Source: Undaria pinnatifida
Lineage: Eukaryota; Sar; Phaeophyceae; Laminariales; Alariaceae
DNA: 64,000 nucleotides
Reading direction: 5' to 3'
Assembly: GCA_012845835.1 (NCBI GenBank)
Contig: JABAKD010000005.1
Coordinates: 4,579,155-4,643,154 of the forward strand
Part shown: one piece after another, positions 41,149-51,454 of the stretch
How positions within the stretch are numbered: position 1 is the stretch's first letter
How the letters are laid out: the number at the start of each line of letters is the position of its first letter
The notes under the pieces: model-generated
What the model was told of the DNA's origin: nothing
What the model saw: the letters and a program-made list of their open reading frames with translations, nothing else
Databases searched by the model: none
Translations under genes and position numbers: made by a program

Positions 41149-41426
41149 TGATTCTACGATGCCCCCCCCCTCCCAAAATCAGTGATGTTCATTAACGAAC
41201 GTTTCCTGGCTGCTCGACACTCGAGGAAGGGTGCTACTTGATAAAGGTCTCCACGTGTCTTCTTGTTTGCAAAGGGTTATCGAACGATGACGTCGGGGTG
41301 GCCAGGGGCACCATACTTCAGGAGGCGGTACGGCTGGGAGCTGGTTCCGACGCCGGCGGTGTTGTGAAAGAAAAAGTGGCGGCGGCGGGGGGCGGGGGGG
41401 GGGGGCGCGCTACCGTAGAACGACTC
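41149..41426. mobile_element. Family B element with G-rich expansion
   Basis: Left end GATTCTACGATGCCCCCCCC; right end GCTACCGTAGAACGACTCC. Interior GCTCGACACTCGAGGAAGGG, TCGAACGATGACGTCGGGGT. A GGCGGCGGGG tract enlarges the right half. Confidence 0.75.
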
Positions 41427-41684
41427 CGTTGCAGGCCCATATATATATCGCCAACTTAAAAAAGCACGAAGCTTGCGACCGCTAAGAAACCGAGGGGCCA
41501 CTCGTGCGAGTGATCTCGAGCCGAGCCGATGCATACAAAGTCCTCAAAAGTGACACACCCCCTACCACCATAGATTTGGTCTTCCGGCAGTCGAAACCCT
41601 TGGTACGTCGTGATGGAACACCACTTGTTGGAGAACGAACCACGACGCCGCGCCTGTTCTTGAGCCTCCTCGTCGTCTTGACTG
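41427..41684. other. Stretch without a recognised feature
   Basis: No repeat family or exon recognised. Confidence 0.25.
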
Positions 41685-41706
41685 CCCCCCCCCCCCCCCC
41701 CCCCCC
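41685..41706 (+). repeat. Poly-C tract of about 21 bases
   Basis: Uninterrupted C run; poly-G on the minus strand. Confidence 0.95.
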
Positions 41707-41939
41707 GAGCCGAAACGACGCACTCCGAGGATACTACTCGTCGCCATAGTACCGCCTCTCGCTTGCCCTCTGTGCGTACCAGTATATATATACTCCGGAG
41801 TATGATTTATGGACTCACCCGAGCCACAGGCTCCTTTTGGCATAATAAGGTATCGAAGCCTCCACTTGAAGAACGGCTTCCCCCACCACATAAATTTAAC
41901 TTAGGCACCCGTTAGTTCGTGATTCTATCACCTCATACC

Positions 41940-42510
41940 CTGCTTGTGCATCCTTTGCTACAGCTTATTTCTTCATCTCTCCCTATCGCTCCAGATTGCC
42001 CGTTATCTCACTCGACTGGTTGTTTAGCCTCCTCTACGATATATTATTTTGAAGTCTTCCCATGATGCTAAATTGCACGGCGTCTCAACCTGTTGCTCGT
42101 ATGTTCTCATCTCTTATCCCGTCTTTCATTTCCCCCGTAGCTACAAGTGGGTGGGTCGCTGCCATCAAGAGAGCGAAATTTCCATGAACAACCACTGAGC
42201 TAGTAGGCACCGCTGGCTGGTCCTTTAGGCGACTATGGCGTCATCTCAAACAAAACGCGTGGCCCCATATGCCGCGTGATCTCGTCCGTGGGTCCTCGTG
42301 CGCGCGTTCGTTCTCCTATAGGACCTCATTCTCCATTTCTTGCCTACCTCATCGCCCCAGGCTGCCGGTCATCTCACGCTTCTTTTTGTTGTTTCTCCTC
42401 CCCACGCGTTCTGTTTTCGCCTCTCCACATCGCTACGATCCGGGCCTCGTCTCAACTGTCTCTGGTTGATTCTCCTCAACCTCGGTTTTCGTCTCCCGCT
42501 TGCTTTTAGA
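41940..42510. repeat. Pyrimidine-rich region with a degenerate duplication
   Basis: A segment near 41960-42020 (TCATCTCTCC, TATCGCTCCAGATTGCCCG, TTATCTCAC) recurs diverged near 42335-42400 (CTACCTCATCGCCCCAGG, TCATCTCACGC). Plus ORFs here are Ser, Arg and Phe-rich composition artefacts. Confidence 0.45.
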
Positions 42511-42769
42511 TGGGGAGACGTTGGTGTCGAGGAGGCGTGGTTGCCGGGGGACTTCATCTCGTGTAACGTCTGCCGCTGGAAGTCCCTGCTTTAAGAGATT
42601 GAACGAAGGAAGCGTTTAAGACGAAGAGGGCAGGGAATAATAGGCAAGATAAGGCTACGTGGGGACAACAGTGCGGTACAGGGTGGTAACGACTGGCTGT
42701 AAAGATTGGCCACGGTTACGGTACGGAGGATAACCTCTTTGCTACCTGCCGGGGGTCGGGCCGCTCATC

Positions 42770-43175
42770 CGAGTGACCCTGTGCCTCGCACTATGCAAAA
42801 AATAACGAGTTTATGCAGTCGATTTGTTTGGCGCAGTATTGTGTAGTGATATCTAACCCTCCCCTCGCGGTGTCAAATAAAGAAAGTGAAAAAACCGAGG
42901 TCATGGTAGGGAGGGGTATCTCTTTTTTCCCTCCCGGGTTTCCATCACTCGCGCGAGTGACTCTGCACCTCACTGACAAAAACTCGTTGGGTGAATTGTT
43001 TGGCGCAGCGTAGCTAACCACAGCTAACCACCCCGTTGGAGGTTTTGATATCGATACATTATAACAGCACGGAAGCCTATGATACCGCAAGGAACATGGG
43101 GGGTGGGTCACTCGCGCGAGTGATCCGGAGCCACCGAAAGCAACCCCCACCAAAAGGGACCCCCCTGCCGAATCG
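42770..43175. mobile_element. Nested family D elements
   Basis: A CATGGTAGGGAGGGGTAT end (42901), the palindrome TCACTCGCGCGAGTGA at 42945-42960, then TTGTTTGGCGCAGCGTAGCT. A second exact palindrome lies at 43108-43123, and a related stretch (TTTGTTTGGCGCAGTATTG) at 42824-42842. Several copies seem inserted into one another. Confidence 0.6.
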
Positions 43176-43199
43176 TTTGTCCAAAAAACAAACAAAGGT

Positions 43200-43560
43200 A
43201 GACTGCCATGAGTCATGGACTTCGATCAATGTATGTTTGATGCGATCGCGTTTGGTTTCCGCTATTTGGGCAAGCCGCGGTCGCAGGTGTCGTCCCTTCT
43301 ACACCCTGCTACGGGTCTTCAGTTCGTTTCGCACAGAGGGTCCAGCATTCCCGCTCCTCATCGGTTAGCATCGATTTTTATAAATGCTATGCACGAAGTT
43401 CAAGGCGGGGTTTCGAACGCGCATGTTCTATGTCTTTGAGCTGCTAGCATGAAATTTCGGGGGCTGTCGACACAGTGCCAGAAAGGCACGGGTTCGTGAC
43501 TTGCATTGGCCTGTTCGTGAATTACTCGTGGCCTTTTACGTGTCGGGAGCAAATCCCAAT
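43200..43560. other. Stretch resembling part of the segmental duplication
   Basis: 43268-43375 (AAGCCGCGGTCGCAGGTGTC, then GGGTCTTCAGTTCG and GGTTAGCATCGATTTTT) is a distant relative of 21132-21225 and 27330-27425. The plus ORF 43215-43439 overlapping it is not convincing. Confidence 0.4.
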
Positions 43561-43860
43561 CGCATCCCGTCGTGGCTCCTCAATTTTACGGAGATCCATT
43601 GTTAACGGGGGTCATTTAATGCTTATGGGGTCCGAACTCTGTCAATTCTTCCTCTAAACCGGCAAACGATAGCTTTGATTGTTTGCATAGACCTTACGGT
43701 CACGGCGCAAAAATAAAAAATAAGCAATATGATGTTCTCGCCGAGATATTGCGAAAATTTTGGGAAATTTCTTGTGAAGTTTTCGCAACATGATGAGGCA
43801 TTTACCCCTGTTAACAATGGATCTCCGTAATAGTGCAGCGCCTCTTGCCACAAGACAATG
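43560..43860. mobile_element. Inverted-repeat element (unclassified)
   Basis: ACGGAGATCCATTGTTAACG at 43588 and its reverse complement (GTTAACAATGGATCTCCGT at about 43812) face each other, with weaker pairing outward for about 30 more bases. About 200 bp between. Not related to families A-D by eye. Confidence 0.6.
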
Positions 43861-43983
43861 GACGCGCGTGAGCACTACGGTAGAGGTTGCACGTTGGGGC
43901 TAGGTTTTGCTTTTTTCAGAGTGGCCGGGATTCTTAAGCCATCTTCACCCAAAAATGTCGGAACCTCATCCTTTGTGATATAT
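43861..43983. mobile_element. Truncated family A element
   Basis: GAGCACTACGGTAGAGGTTG end, then GATTCTTAAGCCATCTTCAC and CCAAAAATGTCGGAAC. Interrupted by the family B element at 43985. Confidence 0.55.
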
Positions 43984-43984
43984 C

Positions 43985-44228
43985 GTTCTACGATAGCCCC
44001 CCCAACTTTTCTTTGACGAAATCGCCGGTTTCAAAACCAGCTCCCGATCGTGTCCCCTCCAATACGGCGTCACTCGACACCCCGACGTCATCGATCGATA
44101 GACCTTTGCACCCAAGAAAATATATGGATACTTTGACTTCAACAGTATCCTTCCTTGTATCGAGCAGCCACGAAGCGTCCGTTAAAGAAAATCGCTGGTT
44201 TTAGGGGGGGCTATCGTAGAATCAGTCG
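43985..44228. mobile_element. Family B element inserted in a family A remnant
   Basis: Left end GTTCTACGATAGCCCCCCCA; right end GGGGGGGCTATCGTAGAATC. The best-preserved ends of this family. Interior ACACCCCGACGTCATCGATC and GAAAATCGCTGGTTTTAGGG. Confidence 0.85.
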
Positions 44229-44334
44229 TGATATATCGCATCGTTATATTGTTTGGGTACCATATGCCTACGCCGGGTGTTTTTTTTTCGATCGGGTTGA
44301 ACTTTCAGTTTTGTCACGATCGATTTTTGCCTTC

Positions 44335-44512
44335 TAAGGCACCTTAAAAGGTGCGTTAGAAGGTGCGTTAGAAGGTGCGTTAGAAGATGCCTGTGAAGGT
44401 GCGCCTTAGGAGGTGCCTTTAGAATGCGCCTTAAAAGATGCCTTAGAAGATGCCTTAGAAGGTGCCTTAGAAGGAACCTTAGAATGCGCGTTAGAGGGCG
44501 CCTTAGAAGGCA
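44335..44512. repeat. Short tandem array, unit about 13 bp (TTAGAAGGTGCGT)
   Basis: At least ten imperfect units of CCTTAGAAGGTG or GCGTTAGAAGGTG. It ends at GCATAGAGCTCCTCAATTGA, the palindromic motif seen in the 6.2 kb array. Confidence 0.9.
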
Positions 44513-44529
44513 TAGAGCTCCTCAATTGA

Positions 44530-45424
44530 GGGCCCTCAGAGGAAAAATCTGGCCCAAACCTCTCCCGTAGCACGTGTCAACCGCTACCCTCACTAATGTC
44601 AGACCCCGAAGTATCCCGGGATGGTGCCGTGCCGCACTCTCTGTGTCGTAGGGCGAGGTTAATGTCAAACGAATCTCACCGCACTAAACCAGGGACTCGC
44701 ACTAAAGTACCACACTATATATAGCGGTGCTACGACGTTGTGAGCATTACAGCATAAGGCACACACAGGAAGAGCACTGCTGGTTCAGGAGATGAAAACA
44801 CAGCAACAGCAGTACCCGACCTAAACGCAAGAACTTGGGTGTAAGACGCCCGCAAACCGTGATTCAACTCGTGTGCTAGACGGGGTTCGCTTCATGACAC
44901 CGCGGTCCTCGTGCATTCGGTGGTAGAGGCGCAAATTGGTTTGCCTGGGACTCTCCAGAAAACTGATCACGGGGGAAACCACAAGTGCAAAAGTGCTACG
45001 AGGTAGGGTAGACAATCCCATGGCTTGGAGGTATACAACGAAAATTTCTCCAAAAGAATTATCGAATTCCAACGAATTTGGGCTATGAAACCCCATCAGT
45101 TAGTTAGGAAACTTACGTTTTTCAGGCGGTGACCACGTGCCATGACAGGCGTGGCAATGCCTGGCCAAAGGTTGTCTTGTCCGTCGAGCGAGTGGGACTC
45201 CTCGCCTGAGCAACGGGTCAATATCGTTACAGTAACTCTCTGCGCTTTCCAATTAGACGCATGCCACGATAACAGAGGTAACACTTGTGAGCTGAAACGT
45301 TTTTTTTGTGACGGGGCTCCTTAACCTATTAATAATAATGTTAATACTATTAACTCTAATAATATGTTAATACTATTAATACTATAAATAGCATCATCGG
45401 AATTTCATTTTATGTTATAAAATT
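44530..45424. other. Stretch with family A remnants, no gene
   Basis: Half ends of family A at about 44570 (CTCCCGTAGCACGTGTCA), 44985-45070 (GTGCTACGAGGTAGGG, GAGGTATACAACGAAAAT) and 45258-45330 (CATGCCACGATAACAGAGGT, GACGGGGCTCCTTAACC). TAATACTATTAA runs at 45330-45390. Confidence 0.5.
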
Positions 45425-45730
45425 GAAATACACTCCGGCTGTGAGATCGAGGATTTCGTCGAAACTCATCTTTGGAAGCTGCGTGTGATACTCCAATCGC
45501 GCGTATTACGGGTTGTGTGCCCTCATTAAGGATATAGGTCGGCGACTCCCCTTGCAACTACATTGTAGCTATCAGGGCCAACAGGGTGATGTTAGTCCGT
45601 CTGTGCGTGAAAACTGCAAAAAAAAAACGTTTTTGAGGGGGACAAATCTGACCGCGGTGGAACGAAATGCATCAGTTTATCAAGCGGATCCTGTAAGTCG
45701 AATAACCGGTGAGGGGAGGGCGGAGTTTTC
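45425..45730 (+). mobile_element. Family C element, forward partial copy
   Basis: ATACACTCCGGCTGTGAGAT through GTCGGCGACTCCCCTTGCAA and GAGGGGGACAAATCTGACC to ACCGGTGAGGGGAGGGCGGA. It faces the reverse copy at 46081-46925. Confidence 0.8.
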
Positions 45731-45756
45731 ATTGTTCTACGTTGTATGCTTACTTA

Positions 45757-45795
45757 GGTCGACGGGTTGCTCGTCTGGTAGAGCGTTTGTTTTGC
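45757..45795 (+). other. tRNA 5'-half-like fragment
   Basis: GGTTGCTCGTCTGGTAGAGC followed by GTTTGTTTTGCC looks like a tRNA D arm (compare GCTCAG-T-GGTAGAGC). No T arm or acceptor pairing follows, so only a fragment is present. Confidence 0.4.
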
Positions 45796-45939
45796 CCCAA
45801 GTCAGTTTTTGTTTTGCCTCAGAAGGTACCTCATACAGCTCCCCAGGTAAGGAGCCCTCAGCCAAAAAAAGGTGTACCTCCATCGTAGCATGCGTCGATA
45901 CTTGCTGTTAGAGGGGTCGATTTTTGGAGCCTTTTTTTT

Positions 45940-46080
45940 GCAGTGCCTCGGGGGTCACTCGTGCGAGTGACGCCCCTGTGCCGTGGCGACCTTGAGCTTT
46001 TGGTGCTGTTTTTATAATCTTACGATACGAATCCGTAAAGGAATAGTAACCTACGCTGCACCAAAAATTTGTCATATATT
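45940..46080. mobile_element. Family D element, left half
   Basis: GGTCACTCGTGCGAGTGACG, then GGCGACCTTGAGCTTTTGGT, ACGATACGAATCCGTAAAGG and CTACGCTGCACCAAAAATTT, matching 47997-48110 and 62650-62765. Truncated where the family C copy starts. Confidence 0.65.
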
Positions 46081-46925
46081 GAGAGCCATCCATGCCGCTG
46101 CTCCCCCCCCCCCCCCCCGCCCCGAACACCCCCTTCTTCCCCATCACCCACACCATCGCCTAGACCTAGCACCACACGTATAACAAACCCCTCACCTAAA
46201 ACCCTTCCTTCCCCCCCCCCCCCCGCCCGCCCCCTCCCCCGCCCCCTCCGCCCCCACCCCCCACCTTCCCCCCCCCCAACCCATCCCAACCCCACCCCCT
46301 CGAACACTCCACCCTCTCTCTACTCACTGATTGTACGACTTACCCCAGGATATACATGATAAACTGATGCATCATTTCCAAAACCGTCACATGTATCCCC
46401 TCAAAATAATGTATAGTTTCCACGCACATATTGAGCTGCCCCCCCCGCCCCCCCCCCCGCCCCAACCCCCCCCCCCCCAATAATAAACTGGTGCCAAAAC
46501 CGTCAGATTTATCCCCTTGAAAGGATTATAACTTTCATGCACAAATCCCCCCCCCCCCCCCCGTCCGAACCCGCTCGCTTTTGATCAAAAACAGGCCCCC
46601 ACGTCCTTAAAACTCCGCCCCCCCCCCTCACCGGATATTCGACTTACAGGATTCACTCGATAAAAGGATACATTTCCCTCCACAGCTGTCAGATTTTGTC
46701 CCCCTCAGAAACGGGTTTTATAGTTTCAGCGCACAGACTGACTAAAATCACCCTGTTGACCCTGATAGCTACACTTTAGTTGTAAGCGAGTCGCCGACCT
46801 ATATCCTTAATGAGGACACACAACTCGTAATGCGCGCGATCGGAGTATCACACACAGCTTGCAAAGATGAGTTTCGACGAAATCTTCGATCTCACAGCTG
46901 GAGTGTATTTTCATTTTTTATAATA
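46081..46925 (-). mobile_element. Family C element, longest reverse copy, with poly-C tracts
   Basis: From GAGAGCCATCCATGCCGCTG through several C tracts, three related modules (CCAAAACCGTCACATGTATC; GCCAAAACCGTCAGATTTAT; ACAGCTGTCAGATTTTGTCC, each followed by a TATAGTTTC-like or TATAACTTTC-like segment), then GAGTCGCCGACCTATATCC and CAGCTGGAGTGTATTTTC. Confidence 0.85.
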
Positions 46926-47005
46926 TTATCTTCGTCCGTGAGGTATGTTGATACGAGTCACTCGCGCGAGAGGTGAAAAAGTGGGCATATATATAGAGTG
47001 AAAAT

Positions 47006-47272
47006 GGCGCATGCTACGATAGAGGCTTACCTCTTTGTGGTTACTTTGTTTTCTGAATGACGAAGATCCTTAATCCAAAATCGTCCGGAAAAAACTGACC
47101 ATTTTGTTTTGCATGATTATCGTTGTGTACCTACAGTAGGCCATGGGATTTTTCATCCGGTATATAGCAGTTTTGATTCTTCTCCAAATCAGTTCCCGGG
47201 ATGGGTCTTAAGCTCCCAAATTGAGGAACAACCTCAGAAAAAAAGTAGTGCACTTCTATCGTAGCACGCGTC
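47006..47272. mobile_element. Family A element, well preserved
   Basis: Left end GCGCATGCTACGATAGAGGC; right end CTTCTATCGTAGCACGCGTC. Interior TTTTCTGAATGACGAAGATC, AAAATCGTCCGGAAAA, TAGGCCATGGGATTTTTCAT, AGTTCCCGGGATGGGTCTTA and AGCTCCCAAATTGAGGAACA. Confidence 0.85.
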
Positions 47273-47689
47273 AAATAAGTGGGGTTACTCCCCCGTGCCG
47301 TACCCTTGGTCCATGTTGTCCTTGAATGCGTTAATTTTTTTCGTGATGCCCTTTCGTTCGTTCTCGTAAAACACTCTTAGGGCTCCGTGTGGCGCTGCTA
47401 AACCGAGGGACCCTCAGAAAGCCGAGGTGGGCTTTAAAGCCTTCGGTTTCAGCGGGTCAGGGGTACTCGCGCCGAGCTCTGCAAGCCACTATTATTCAAG
47501 CAGTCTGTTTTTTGTGCTCTGCGATGTCGCGGAGTGCGACGACGACACGTCGAAAAAACCGTTTTCATCTCCCTACCTACCGCGGCCTTGATCGTCTATA
47601 TGATCGCCTATGGGCCCAAGCCGCGGTAGGAGGGTCCCTATTGGGTTTTTCAATCGACCTGCTGCGGTATATATATGAGTCATCCCACG
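47273..47689. other. Stretch without a recognised gene
   Basis: A plus ORF (47389-47760, 123 residues, GTG-type start) covers it and runs into repeat J. CCGCGGTAGGAGGGTCCCTA near 47620 is a family D-like end. Confidence 0.3.
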
Positions 47690-47900
47690 GTGTAGGGGTT
47701 GCACTTGTTGAGCCAAAAAAAGGTCCGATTGAGATCCTCACGGGAGGAACTAGCGGTTAGTCATTTGTCAAGTAATTTCACGAGTACCTATCGTTTTAGG
47801 ACACTAAGGCATAGAAGCTTGGTCGGGTTGTGCGAACGAATGCCTTCGAAATCGTTTGTCGGGGGTGACATATCAAGCTCCTCATGTGAGGAGCTCAGGG
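47690..47900. repeat. Dispersed repeat J, copy 2
   Basis: GGGGTTGCACTTGTTGAGCC, GCGGTTAGTCATTTG, ATCGTTTTAGGACAC, GAAGCTTGGTCGGGTTGTGC; same order as 6810-7025. Confidence 0.6.
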
Positions 47901-47943
47901 ACGGTCTTCTGCTCCCCTGCCGTGGGATGGCGCTAGGGGGCAA

Positions 47944-48215
47944 GGCTACGGTAGGGAGGTCCCTGTTGAGTTTTTGTTTTTGGCGGTGAAACGTGGTCAC
48001 TCGCACGAGTGACCCCCCTGTTTCTTCGCGATCTTGAGTTTCGCTGCTATTGCATTTTGCGACAAGAATCCGCAATGGAACTGAACAGCCACGTTGCGCC
48101 AAAGAAATCGTCTAGAGTGTCCTTTTGTCAGTGGGATACAGACTCACTCGTGCGAGTATGATATGATGTGATGTGATAGCCCAAACCCGGTAACGAAAAA
48201 GGAGGTATACCATAA
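47944..48215. mobile_element. Family D element, full length
   Basis: Starts GGCTACGGTAGGGAGGTCCC. It has palindromes GTCACTCGCACGAGTGAC (about 47996) and ACTCACTCGTGCGAGT (about 48143), then AAAGGAGGTATACCATAACA. Between them ACAAGAATCCGCAATGGAAC and GCCACGTTGCGCCAAAGAAA. No ORF of its own. Confidence 0.75.
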
Positions 48216-48219
48216 CATC

Positions 48220-48400
48220 CCCGCAAGCGTAGCCCTTGTCTAGGGTGGTTTGGCCAAACCTGTTTTTGGAGGCGCGTCTTTGCAGCAGGTTTGGACTCTC
48301 TTCGCTCTGCTTGCTTTCCCTGCTCCTTGATCCAGGCGGAATTGGCCTGCTCAGTGGGAAAACAGCAGCAAAACAAGAATCGTCGCAGGGCAGCAACAAG
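48220..48400 (-). other. Minus ORF segment, basic and Gln-rich, possible exon
   Basis: Includes EQANSAWIKEQGKQAERRES and KPAAKTRLQKQVW after CCCACTGAG. The composition is plausible for a coiled coil, but both other frames are also partly open and no borders are certain. 63085-63130 shares the short TTTGCAAAGACGCG-like theme. Confidence 0.25.
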
Positions 48401-48699
48401 CAATTAACGAATGTTCAGCTTCGAGAGAGGCGATAGAATACAAAAATACATCGGTACCACTGCTTAGTGTGGAGATGAAACTCTTGCTAACCACCCACAC
48501 GCACGCCCGGAACACGATACGAAAAGTGTATGTACTGATGGAACCAAGGCTGAGACCCCGCCTCCTCCGAACAAAAGAGACAAGCACACATCAGTTACCT
48601 CGAATGGTGTCCAGATAACGCAGCAGGCGTTCCATCTGAACTGCCCTACGGCGGCCACATCATCGTTCGGGCAATACGAGGACCAAGGTTACGTTATCG

Positions 48700-48962
48700 G
48701 GGGTACTCCCGTTTCCAACACCGAATTTGACCTACTCGCATGAGTGACTCCGTACATCATCGACAAATAGAGATTATCCGGTTTTTTATGGGGGCGTAGC
48801 GTAATTTACTATTCCATTGTGGACTGATCAACGCCTGCTTTAGAAGCAGCAAGAGACGCTTTAATTCGAAAAGGGACAGAGGAGTCACTCGCCCGAGTGA
48901 CTCCGAGTCACTGTAAAAAAGGCCCCAAAACAAATAACGCCTCTACCACCGTAGCCCGGGTC
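48700..48962. mobile_element. Family D element
   Basis: TTATCGGGGGTACTCCCG end, ACTCGCATGAGTGACTCC, GGGGGCGTAGCGTAATTTAC, then GAGTCACTCGCCCGAGTGAC (48883-48902) and CCTCTACCACCGTAGCCCGG. Confidence 0.6.
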
Positions 48963-48997
48963 CGAGGTTCATGCTGATAAGGCGCATCGAGCAATAG

Positions 48998-49264
48998 ACG
49001 TGTGCTACGATAGAGGTGGCGGTTTTCAACCAAGTGTTTCAGCCTCGCAGGGATCGTCAACAAAACATATTTTCCTCATACGTCGCTGGAATTTCATGTG
49101 TGCACGAGAGTAGTATATTATGCTAGTAGTAGTAGTACTCGTTGTATACCTAGGCCATGGAGTTGCTGGTCGGGTTGCATCCCCCCGAATTTGTCAAAGC
49201 TGGCTTTAGATCTCCACGAAACAAGCATCCTCGAATAACCTAGGTGTGCGCCTGATCATAAACA
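48998..49264. mobile_element. Family A element
   Basis: Left end GACGTGTGCTACGATAGAGG; interior GTACTCGTTGTATACCTAGG and CCATGGAGTTGCTGGTCGGG; right end degraded. Confidence 0.65.
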
Positions 49265-49604
49265 CGGTGTCAACACAATGGAGTCTCGACGTGCTCTAGG
49301 TGGAAGTACCCCAACACCCGCAACGATGTTATCAACTTTAGCAGGCCTACTGGTCTTGGTCCTAAGAAGTTCGCACGAACCGTAACGCGTACAAAATCTG
49401 GCGCCCAACTCTTATACCTGTCTTGCAACAATTTACCGCGACAAGAAAAACATCTACTCACTCTTTCCATGTATTTTCCCCACCCCAGAAACGTGGCGCC
49501 GTTCCAAAAGGTTACAAGCTACCAGGTACTTGCCTTTATACTTCACCACTGCACACGCCAAAATTGCCCCACATCGACGTTGTGTGTGTCCCCAAGAAGC
49601 AGGG

Positions 49605-49857
49605 ACACGTGCTGCGGTAGAAGTGTCGTATTTTTTCTCTGAAGTTCCCTACTTACGGAATTCTTCAAATCACCCAAAAATATACGGTATTATATTAAGA
49701 GTGCAACGGGATCAACAATCAATCCCATGGACTAGGTTTGAAAACAAGTCATATCACAAAAAAAGAATGGTATTCCGGCAATTTTAAGCTAGGGAGCCTG
49801 GTCATTTCAAGGCAACGTTTTAACCGAAAGTGTTGTGTGTCTGTCGTTGAATGCGCC
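49605..49857. mobile_element. Family A element, diverged
   Basis: GACACGTGCTGCGGTAGAAG end; CAATCCCATGGACTAGGTTT, TTCCGGCAATTTTAAGC, GGAGCCTGGTCATTTCAAGG and TTTTAACCGAAAGTG inside; degraded right end. Confidence 0.55.
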
Positions 49858-51440
49858 CGTTGGTGCAGCTCGAAGCGGTCTTGCTACTCTTGCCTTGTAT
49901 GCGAAGCGCCAGCGTTGGAAGGACCACTGTGCAGCAGAAGAAAGCAGGGGCAGGGGCAGGAAAAGCCGTCGGCGGAGCGTGACGTGGTTGCTGTCGACAG
50001 TAAATTATAGGGGTTGAACATGCAGCGGATGGGTTTTCGTTTCTCTTCTAAAGGGCCCTTCTCCCTGATGGTTACACCACGAGTATTTGGCACCATGGGT
50101 ACATCCAATATGGCCGCTGTTTACACACAAGCCCGAACACGCTGCTCCTTTTGTATTTAGATTATCTGAATGTTAACGTATCAAGTCTCTCTAACTGTTA
50201 ACTTGATATCAAGGGGGCGTATTGGAATATGATATCTAAAGCATGTAAACATTCAGTTACTGTACTGCCACTGCGCACAAGTATACTGGATTTCTTAGTT
50301 GTCACATCGCACAAGTGCGGATACCGCAGAATGACGCGCGCGTTTCTCCTTGTCATCCGATACATTGTACAATATCAACCCCCGTATTACGATGTTGGTG
50401 TCCGTTGGTGTTGTTGTAGGGCATCCGGGTTACCATCGTAAGTGCCGAGAAATGGCTCTGCAGGACGGGCTGTGAACAATCCCTAGAGTTCATCTGCTCT
50501 CAGCGAGGACACTTTCTCGTGATGATCAGGTGACAGCGACGTGCATGTCGATCACACATTTATTGTATCTCCTTAAATTTATATTTTCTCTTTAGTTTCC
50601 ACATTTGGCCGCTTAACCGTATTTCCAAACAAGCTATCTTCTCCGTCAGATCAAGACTACGGTATGATAGAGGCTTACTATCTATAGTCTCTGTCAGGGG
50701 CGTTTTTCGTCGGCTCAGGACCACTCATGCGAGTGGCTACTCTATTGCCCTGCAGGGTGTAAATGGTTTGTGCTGTAGACATCTTTTCGTGAATCACGCC
50801 TCCATAGGTTAGCTTGATCCGCCGCTGGGAATGAAAGTGGGGTTACCCCCCCTACCTTACCCTTGGTCATCTTGATATCACAGATACTCTTTACAGACAG
50901 CCGGCGCCATCTCTGCTGCTCGTATCACAGAGAAAGTGACTCGACAGGCAGCATTATTTCAATGACTGGAAATGTCCATCAAGCTCTCAAGCGTGCCCAT
51001 CATTTTGTGGTGTACTTCATCCAACGTACAACGCTACCCAACCCTTCTCCTACTGACTAAAAGTGACGCCCTTGAATCCTGTAAGCGTTGGATCCTAAGA
51101 AGGCTAACGCGCATTATTTTTCCTACGTGATGAGAGCAGGGTTGGCTTAGACTAAACCGTACAGGCCTGCTTGGTTGGGGTCGCCACGAACTTCCGCGCT
51201 GGACGCGTTGATACACACAAACGGTGGTCTTCTGCAGGAGCTACGATTTGGGCGCATTAACGTTTCGTAAAGCTCTGTACTGTAGGAGCTCCACATCCCA
51301 CCCATCGATGGGCTTTGAGAAAACGAGAAGATGCAACTGGGTAAAAAATCCCGTGGAACTCGTACGAAATTAGAGCTATTCTAAAGCAGAAGCCACATTG
51401 TGGTTAACAACGTGAGCTACATATATTCAGAGACTAAGCC
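49858..51440. other. Stretch with few signals
   Basis: 49930-49970 is GCAGGGGCAGGGGCAGG-like. A variant palindrome CCACTCATGCGAGTGG occurs at about 50727. GGGGTTACCCCCCCTACCTT near 50840 is a family D-like end. ORFs up to 90 residues lack motifs. Confidence 0.35.
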
Positions 51441-51454
51441 AACTCGCACCCCTT

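Noticed and set aside
42269-42594. Three overlapping plus ORFs rich in Ser, Arg and Phe
   Set aside because: They come from a pyrimidine-rich, internally duplicated stretch and none stands out from the other frames.
47389-47760. Plus-strand 123-residue ORF
   Set aside because: It lacks an ATG start, crosses a family D-like end and enters dispersed repeat J; no motif is present.
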